64,000 bases of DNA. Origin: Marinobacterium rhizophilum DSM 18822. Its GTDB lineage: Bacteria; Pseudomonadota; Gammaproteobacteria; Pseudomonadales; Balneatricaceae. The notes below the pieces were generated by a model. The model saw only the letters and a program-made list of their open reading frames with translations, did no database searches and was not told the DNA's origin. The position numbers were made by a program, and so were the translations under genes. Below are positions 59,012 to 64,000 of the stretch, piece after piece. The stretch covers positions 62,001 through 126,000 of the forward strand of contig NZ_KB899105.1 of assembly GCF_000378045.1 (NCBI RefSeq), given 5' to 3'. Position 1 is the first letter of the stretch, and each line of letters starts with the position of its first letter.

Positions 59012-60016
59012 TTAGGACGCGACCTTATCGTCGTTCTTAAGGCTGGCAGGTGGCCAGTTCTCAAGACGCATACCCAGAGACAGACCTTTGGATGCCAGCA
59101 CGTCCTTGATCTCGGTCAGCGACTTCTTGCCCAAGTTCGGAGTCTTCAGCAGCTCTACTTCGGTTCTCTGAATCAGGTCACCGATGTAATAGATCTGTTC
59201 TGCTTTCAGACAGTTGGCGGAACGTACAGTCAGCTCCAGGTCATCGACCGGGCGCAGCAGAACCGGATCAATTTCCGGTTCGGCCGGCTCGACCTTGGCC
59301 TGGTCCGCAGCATCTTCGAGATCCACGAATACCGCCAGCTGCTGCTGCAGAATAGTAGCAGCACGACGAATGCACTCTTCCGGATCAATTGTTCCGTTGG
59401 ACTCGATGTCGATTACCAGCTTGTCCAGGTCTGTACGCTGCTCGACGCGCGCGCTTTCTACTACGTAGGAAACGCGACGTACCGGGCTGTAGGTAGCATC
59501 CAGTTGCAGGCGACCGATAGCACGAGTTTCATCCTCGTCACTGATACGAGTGTCAGCAGGAACGTAGCCGCGACCGCGGGTTACTTTCAGCTGCATGTTC
59601 AGGCTCGCACCTTCGTTCAGGTGAGCGATCACGTGTTCCGGGTTTGCGATTTCCACATCCTGGGTCAGCTGGATATCACCAGCTGTCACAGGACCCGGCT
59701 CGGACTTGCTCAGGGTCAGGGTAACTTCTTCACCATTGTAAAGTGCTACCGAAACGCCTTTCAGGTTCAGCAGGATCTCAATGACATCCTCCTGAACGCC
59801 CTCAATCGTGCTGTACTCGTGCAGCACGCCATCAATTTCTACTTCTGTGAAGGCAAAGCCCGGCATAGAAGACAGCAGAATGCGGCGTAGTGCATTACCC
59901 AGCGTGTGGCCAAAACCACGTTCCAGCGGCTCGAGAGTCACTTTCGCGCGAGTTTTGCTGATTTCCTGTACGTCAATGTGACGCGGGCTTAGAAACTCGT
60001 TTACAGAACGCTGCAT
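59012..60016 (-). CDS. rpoA: RNA polymerase alpha subunit
   Basis: RpoA starts assembly of RNA polymerase and its C-terminal domain contacts UP elements and activators. The 334-residue protein has the N-terminal block [21 protein letters not shown], and a C-terminal domain with [20 protein letters not shown] and [16 protein letters not shown]. It lies between rpsD and rplQ as in other gammaproteobacteria. Confidence 0.98.
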   Translation of the reverse strand: MQRSVNEFLSPRHIDVQEISKTRAKVTLEPLERGFGHTLGNALRRILLSSMPGFAFTEVEIDGVLHEYSTIEGVQEDVIEILLNLKGVSVALYNGEEVTLTLSKSEPGPVTAGDIQLTQDVEIANPEHVIAHLNEGASLNMQLKVTRGRGYVPADTRISDEDETRAIGRLQLDATYSPVRRVSYVVESARVEQRTDLDKLVIDIESNGTIDPEECIRRAATILQQQLAVFVDLEDAADQAKVEPAEPEIDPVLLRPVDDLELTVRSANCLKAEQIYYIGDLIQRTEVELLKTPNLGKKSLTEIKDVLASKGLSLGMRLENWPPASLKNDDKVAS

Positions 60017-60042
60017 AGTTCCACCAATAAAGAGTTCAAGAA

Positions 60043-60663
60043 TTACTTGGAGTACAGCTCGACAATCAGGTGCTCGTTGATGTCGGCGGACAGATCGCTA
60101 CGCTCAGGAACGGCTTTCAGAGTGCCTTCCATTTTGCCTGCGTCTACCTCAACCCACTCAACAGCTGCACGCTGAGAAGCCAGCTCCAGAGCGCTCTTGA
60201 TACGCAGCTGGTTCTTCGACTTCTCTCGAACTGCGACCACGTCACCAGCTTTAACCTGGTACGATGCGATGTTCACAACCTGACCGTTTACAGTGATCTG
60301 GCGGTGAGACACGATCTGACGGGATTCCGCGCGAGTAGAGCCAAAGCCCATGCGGTACACCACGTTATCAAGACGGCCTTCCAGCAGCTGGAGCAGGTTT
60401 TCACCTGTGGAACCAGTGCGGCGAGCCGCTTCTTTGTAATAGTTGCGGAACTGACGTTCCAGCACGCCGTACATACGACGTACTTTTTGTTTCTCGCGCA
60501 GCTGCAGACCGTAGTCGGACAGACGTCCCCGGCGCGCGCCGTGCATACCCGGAACAGCTTCTGCTTTGCATTTGCTGTCGAGTGCACGAACGCCGCTTTT
60601 CAGGAACAGGTCTGTACCTTCACGGCGAGACAGCTTGCACTTAGGTCCAAGATATCGGGCCAT
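60043..60663 (-). CDS. rpsD: 30S ribosomal protein S4
   Basis: S4 starts small-subunit assembly and in enterobacteria represses the alpha operon. The 206-residue protein begins [20 protein letters not shown] and has the S4 RNA-binding block [20 protein letters not shown]. It lies 15 bp downstream of rpsK. Confidence 0.98.
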   Translation of the reverse strand: MARYLGPKCKLSRREGTDLFLKSGVRALDSKCKAEAVPGMHGARRGRLSDYGLQLREKQKVRRMYGVLERQFRNYYKEAARRTGSTGENLLQLLEGRLDNVVYRMGFGSTRAESRQIVSHRQITVNGQVVNIASYQVKAGDVVAVREKSKNQLRIKSALELASQRAAVEWVEVDAGKMEGTLKAVPERSDLSADINEHLIVELYSK

Positions 60664-60678
60664 TTTACCGTCTCCAGT

Positions 60679-61068
60679 TTATACGCGACGTTTCTTCGGA
60701 GGACGGCATCCGTTGTGCGGGATGGGCGTCACGTCCGTGATGTTTGCAATTTTGTAGCCACAAGCATTCAGTGCACGCACTGCAGACTCACGACCCGGTC
60801 CAGGACCTTTGACAAACACGTCGAGATTTTTCAAACCATACTCAAGAGCCGCCTGACCGGCGCGCTCTGCCGCTACCTGTGCAGCGAACGGCGTGCTTTT
60901 GCGCGAACCACGGAAGCCGGAGCCTCCAGAAGTTGCCCATGACAGCGCGTTACCCTGACGATCGGTAATGGTGATGATTGTATTATTGAAAGAGGCATGG
61001 ATATGCGCGAAGCCATCCACTACCGTCTTTTTCACTTTCTTGCGTGTGCGATTACCTGGCTTAGCCAT
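60679..61068 (-). CDS. rpsK: 30S ribosomal protein S11
   Basis: S11 forms part of the platform of the small subunit. The 129-residue protein has [32 protein letters not shown] and the fixed end [13 protein letters not shown]. It lies between rpsM and rpsD. Confidence 0.98.
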   Translation of the reverse strand: MAKPGNRTRKKVKKTVVDGFAHIHASFNNTIITITDRQGNALSWATSGGSGFRGSRKSTPFAAQVAAERAGQAALEYGLKNLDVFVKGPGPGRESAVRALNACGYKIANITDVTPIPHNGCRPPKKRRV

Positions 61069-61093
61069 ATCGGAAATTCCTATCGCTTACCAC

Positions 61094-61450
61094 TTACTTA
61101 CGGATCGGCTTGCGCGGACCTTTGCGCGTACGCGCGTTGGTCTTGCTGCGCTGACCACGTACCGGCAGATTGCGGCGGTGACGCAGGCCACGGAAGCACC
61201 CCAGGTCCATGAGACGTTTGATGCTCATGTTGACCTCACGGCGCAGATCACCCTCGACAGACAGCTTGGTAACTTCACCACGAACGTTATCCAGCTGCTC
61301 TTCTGTCAGATCTGCGATTTTAGTGCTGTGGGCGATACCAACAGCGTCGCAGATCATTTTCGAGGTTGTGCGGCCAATCCCGTAAATGTAAGTAAGAGAA
61401 ATTACCGCATGCTTATTGTCAGGAATATTGACGCCAGCTATACGGGCCAT
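61094..61450 (-). CDS. rpsM: 30S ribosomal protein S13
   Basis: S13 makes the bridge to the large subunit and touches P-site tRNA. The 118-residue protein starts [20 protein letters not shown] and ends with [21 protein letters not shown]-type residues. It opens the alpha operon block, preceded by 146 bp that hold a promoter. Confidence 0.98.
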   Translation of the reverse strand: MARIAGVNIPDNKHAVISLTYIYGIGRTTSKMICDAVGIAHSTKIADLTEEQLDNVRGEVTKLSVEGDLRREVNMSIKRLMDLGCFRGLRHRRNLPVRGQRSKTNARTRKGPRKPIRK

Positions 61451-61532
61451 TCAATTTACTCCGTCATAGGGCACTCACTAGACTTCTAGGTGAGCGCCAT
61501 AATATTTCTAATACGTTCGTAGAAGGCGCGCA

Positions 61533-61561
61533 ATAGTACACCCTGATCAAAATTAAATCAA
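61533..61561 (-). promoter_or_regulatory. Sigma-70 promoter upstream of rpsM
   Basis: On the minus strand TTGATT is followed after exactly 17 bp by TACTAT, close to the sigma-70 consensus. It lies about 80 bp upstream of rpsM, so the alpha operon can be transcribed apart from the spc operon. The leader between could hold an S4 control site, which I cannot verify. Confidence 0.6.
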
Positions 61562-61596
61562 GGCTGCTTGCCTTCTACGCCCTAATCGTCCGGGAA

Positions 61597-61713
61597 TTAA
61601 CCCTGACGCTGCTTGTGACGCGGTTCTACCTTGCAGATCACGCGCACGGAACCGTTGCGACGTACGATCTTGCAGTTACGGCAAATCTTTTTAACAGATG
61701 CGCGTACTTTCAT
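61597..61713 (-). CDS. rpmJ: 50S ribosomal protein L36
   Basis: L36 is the smallest large-subunit protein, 38 residues here. It reads [19 protein letters not shown] and ends HKQRQG. The zinc ligands of the C+ form are CRNC, VICKV and the late His. It lies between secY and rpsM, 21 bp after secY. Confidence 0.97.
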   Translation of the reverse strand: MKVRASVKKICRNCKIVRRNGSVRVICKVEPRHKQRQG

Positions 61714-61734
61714 GATCCACTCCAATTAGCAGTA

Positions 61735-63063
61735 TCAACGCAGGAAGCCTGCGCCACCGCCTTTGAGGTTAGATTTCTTCATCAGGGACTCGTACTGGTG
61801 AGACATCAGGTGTGATTGCACCTGCGCCATGAAGTCCATGACCACAACTACCACGATCAACAATGAGGTACCGCCGAAGTAGAATGGAACATTCCATGCC
61901 ACCACCAGGAACTGAGGCATCAGAGATACCGCGGTGATGTACAGAGCACCAAACAATGTCAGACGGCCCAGCACAGTATCGATATAGCGTGCGGACTGTT
62001 CACCAGGGCGAATCCCCGGGATAAATGCACCTGATTTTTTCAGGTTGTCTGCCACATCACGGGGATTAAAAACAATCGCCGTATAGAAGTAGCAGAAAAA
62101 CACGATGCAGATCGCAAACAGCAGGATATAAAGCGGCTGACCCGGACCAAGCGCGAGCGCCATATCCTGCAACCATTCCATACCGTCAGTCTGTCCAAAC
62201 CACTGACCGACCGACGCCGGGAACAGCAGGATGCTGGATGCAAAAATCGGCGGAATAACGCCTGCCATATTAACCTTCAACGGCAGGTGGCTCGACTGCG
62301 CTGCATAGACACGACGGCCCTGCTGGCGCTTCGCATAGTTGATGGTAATGCGGCGCTGGCCACGTTCCATAAACACAACAAAACCAACAGTCGCCACGGC
62401 CATGACCGCGATCGCCAGCAGCGCCAGGATGTTCAAATCACCCTGACGTGCCGCTTCAAAGGACTGACCGATTGCACTGGGCAGACCGGCCACGATACCC
62501 GCGAAGATCAGAATCGAAATACCGTTGCCGATACCACGTTCAGTTACCTGCTCGCCGAGCCACATCAGGAAGACTGCACCTGCAACCAGGGTAACGACAG
62601 CTACAAAATAGAAGCTGATGTCACCACTGAACGCCACACCCTGATTCGCCAGGCCAACTGCCATCCCGAACGACTGAATGGTCGCCAGGATCACCGTGCC
62701 GTAACGGGTATACTGATTGATTTTCCGACGACCCGCCTCACCCTCTTTCTTCAGCTGTTCGAGCTGGGGGCTCACGACCGTCATCAACTGCATAATGATA
62801 GATGCAGAGATGTACGGCATGATGCCCAGTGCGAGGATACTCATACGCTCCAACGCACCACCCGAGAACATGTTGAAGAGACTGAGAATAGTCCCCTGAT
62901 TCTGTTCAAACAATGCGGCTAGACGATCCGGGTTGATACCAGGGACGGGGATATGAGCCCCGATCCGGTACACAATGATCGCCAGCAGCACAAAACGCAG
63001 GCGAGACCAGAGTTCGCCCAAACCGCTTTGTGTGCCCGCCGGTATCTGTCCTTGTTTAGCCAT
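61735..63063 (-). CDS. secY: Protein translocase subunit SecY
   Basis: SecY is the channel of the Sec translocon. The 442-residue protein has ten membrane helices and the family blocks [34 protein letters not shown] and [15 protein letters not shown]. It starts directly after rplO (stop and start adjacent). It would export the precursors of the secreted levansucrase and binding proteins in this window. Confidence 0.98.
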   Translation of the reverse strand: MAKQGQIPAGTQSGLGELWSRLRFVLLAIIVYRIGAHIPVPGINPDRLAALFEQNQGTILSLFNMFSGGALERMSILALGIMPYISASIIMQLMTVVSPQLEQLKKEGEAGRRKINQYTRYGTVILATIQSFGMAVGLANQGVAFSGDISFYFVAVVTLVAGAVFLMWLGEQVTERGIGNGISILIFAGIVAGLPSAIGQSFEAARQGDLNILALLAIAVMAVATVGFVVFMERGQRRITINYAKRQQGRRVYAAQSSHLPLKVNMAGVIPPIFASSILLFPASVGQWFGQTDGMEWLQDMALALGPGQPLYILLFAICIVFFCYFYTAIVFNPRDVADNLKKSGAFIPGIRPGEQSARYIDTVLGRLTLFGALYITAVSLMPQFLVVAWNVPFYFGGTSLLIVVVVVMDFMAQVQSHLMSHQYESLMKKSNLKGGGAGFLR

Positions 63064-63498
63064 TTACGCCTCGACTTTGCCGCCAGCAGCCTCGATCGCA
63101 GCTTGTGCACCCTTGGTCACTTTCAGACCGGATACAGTCACTGCTTTGCCGATCTCACCAGACAGGATCACTTTAGCCACTTTGATATCGTGGTTAATGA
63201 GATCCGCCGCTTTCAGCGCGGCCAGATCGATTACGTCCGCTACTACTGCATTGAGTTCGTTCAGACGAATCTCAGCAACATAGCGGGCTTTACGGGAGCT
63301 AAAGCCGAACTTCGGCAGACGACGCTGCAGAGGCATCTGTCCGCCTTCAAAACCCGGCTTAACGGAACCGCCGGAGCGGGACTTCTGACCTTTGTGACCA
63401 CGACCACCGGTTTTGCCAAGACCAGAACCGATACCGCGACCTACGCGTTTCGGAGCCTGTTTGGAACCAGCAGCGGGGCTCAGAGTGTTCAGACGCAT
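63064..63498 (-). CDS. rplO: 50S ribosomal protein L15
   Basis: L15 is a large-subunit assembly protein. The 144-residue protein begins [20 protein letters not shown], with the glycine-rich [19 protein letters not shown] and [18 protein letters not shown]. It lies between rpmD and secY. Confidence 0.98.
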   Translation of the reverse strand: MRLNTLSPAAGSKQAPKRVGRGIGSGLGKTGGRGHKGQKSRSGGSVKPGFEGGQMPLQRRLPKFGFSSRKARYVAEIRLNELNAVVADVIDLAALKAADLINHDIKVAKVILSGEIGKAVTVSGLKVTKGAQAAIEAAGGKVEA

Positions 63499-63512
63499 GT
63501 GACGAACTCCTC

Positions 63513-63695
63513 TTACTCGCCTTCTACACTAACCATGTAGTTGACTTTGTTGATCATGCCACGGACCGAAGGGGTATCTTCCACCTCAACGGTATGACCG
63601 ATACGACGCAGGCCGAGACCTTTTACACACAGCTTGTGCTTCGGCAGAATGCCGATCGGGCTGCGAACCAGAGTTACCTTCAAAGTATTAGCCAT
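63513..63695 (-). CDS. rpmD: 50S ribosomal protein L30
   Basis: L30 is a 60-residue large-subunit protein with the pattern [20 protein letters not shown], then [20 protein letters not shown]. It lies between rpsE and rplO. Confidence 0.97.
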   Translation of the reverse strand: MANTLKVTLVRSPIGILPKHKLCVKGLGLRRIGHTVEVEDTPSVRGMINKVNYMVSVEGE

Positions 63696-63700
63696 GTCGA

Positions 63701-64000
63701 TTACCCCAGGATCTCTGCGACTGTCTTGCCACGCTTGGCCGCGATGTCGTCCGGTGCGTTCATGCTCTGCAGACCCTTGATGGTCGCACGCACAACGTTT
63801 ACCGGATTAGTCGAGCCATAGCACTTGGCCAGGACGTTGTGGACACCAGCCAGTTCCAGAACAGAGCGCATTGCGCCACCGGCGATGATGCCGGTACCTT
63901 CAGATGCAGGCTGCATGTAGATTCTGGATGCGCCGTGACGAGCGTTGATAGCGTACTGCAAAGTACCGCCATTCAGCTCAACGCTGATCATGTTGCGACG
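63701..64000 (-). CDS. rpsE: 30S ribosomal protein S5, 3' part
   Basis: The frame is open to the window edge and shows the C-terminal S5 pattern [37 protein letters not shown] and a final [11 protein letters not shown]. The 5' end lies outside the window. S5 helps decoding accuracy. Confidence 0.97.
   Translation of the reverse strand, partial: RRNMISVELNGGTLQYAINARHGASRIYMQPASEGTGIIAGGAMRSVLELAGVHNVLAKCYGSTNPVNVVRATIKGLQSMNAPDDIAAKRGKTVAEILG

Overview
The window comes from a gammaproteobacterium, probably a marine relative of Oceanospirillaceae or Pseudomonadales. The ribosomal protein/rpoA block, PykF-length pyruvate kinase, choline genes, TRAP transporter and phasin all fit this. I cannot fix the genus from sequence alone. 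Most of the window is moderately GC-rich. AT-rich patches mark the junctions of mobile segments.

Region 1 (1-13.8 kb) is purine salvage and breakdown. uraD (partial), alc, allA and puuD take urate through allantoate to glyoxylate and urea. A nucleobase permease, a RutR-like TetR regulator and a GlcG-like protein follow. gcl, hyi and glxR turn glyoxylate into glycerate; pyk and a urea transporter come next. REP-like palindromes sit in two gaps of the gcl cluster, and a 116-bp tandem duplication covers the 3' end of glxR.

Region 2 (13.8-18.8 kb) holds choline genes: a divergent BCCT carrier, betI and betA, with two identical 18-bp operator candidates. A TSUP exporter follows.

Region 3 (19-28.7 kb) is a defence island on the minus strand. 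hsdR, hsdM and hsdS are followed, 18 bp after hsdS, by a 1236-residue reverse transcriptase-nitrilase fusion of the DRT1/UG1 type. An IS3-family remnant lies just beyond it. ssb follows (28.9 kb).

Region 4 (30-37.4 kb) has a TRAP transporter with a divergent LysR regulator, then a cytochrome P450 and a GT1 glycosyltransferase.

Region 5 (37.3-54 kb) looks like a transferred island. It lies between two copies of the glycosyltransferase 3' end and two IS3-family remnants. It carries a complete-looking gspC-M type II secretion operon with an extra TPR lipoprotein, then a secreted levansucrase (GH68) and a GH32 fructan hydrolase. A GEMM-I (cyclic di-GMP) riboswitch stands before gspC and a second, paralogous one before the levansucrase. 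The natural reading is a second-messenger-controlled module for making, exporting and trimming levan. This is the most interesting system in the window.

Region 6 (54.2-64 kb) returns to the core genome: a PhaF-like phasin with seven 15-residue repeats, uvrA, an inverted-repeat element, and the spc/alpha ribosomal operons on the minus strand (rplQ, rpoA, rpsD, rpsK, rpsM, rpmJ, secY, rplO, rpmD, partial rpsE).
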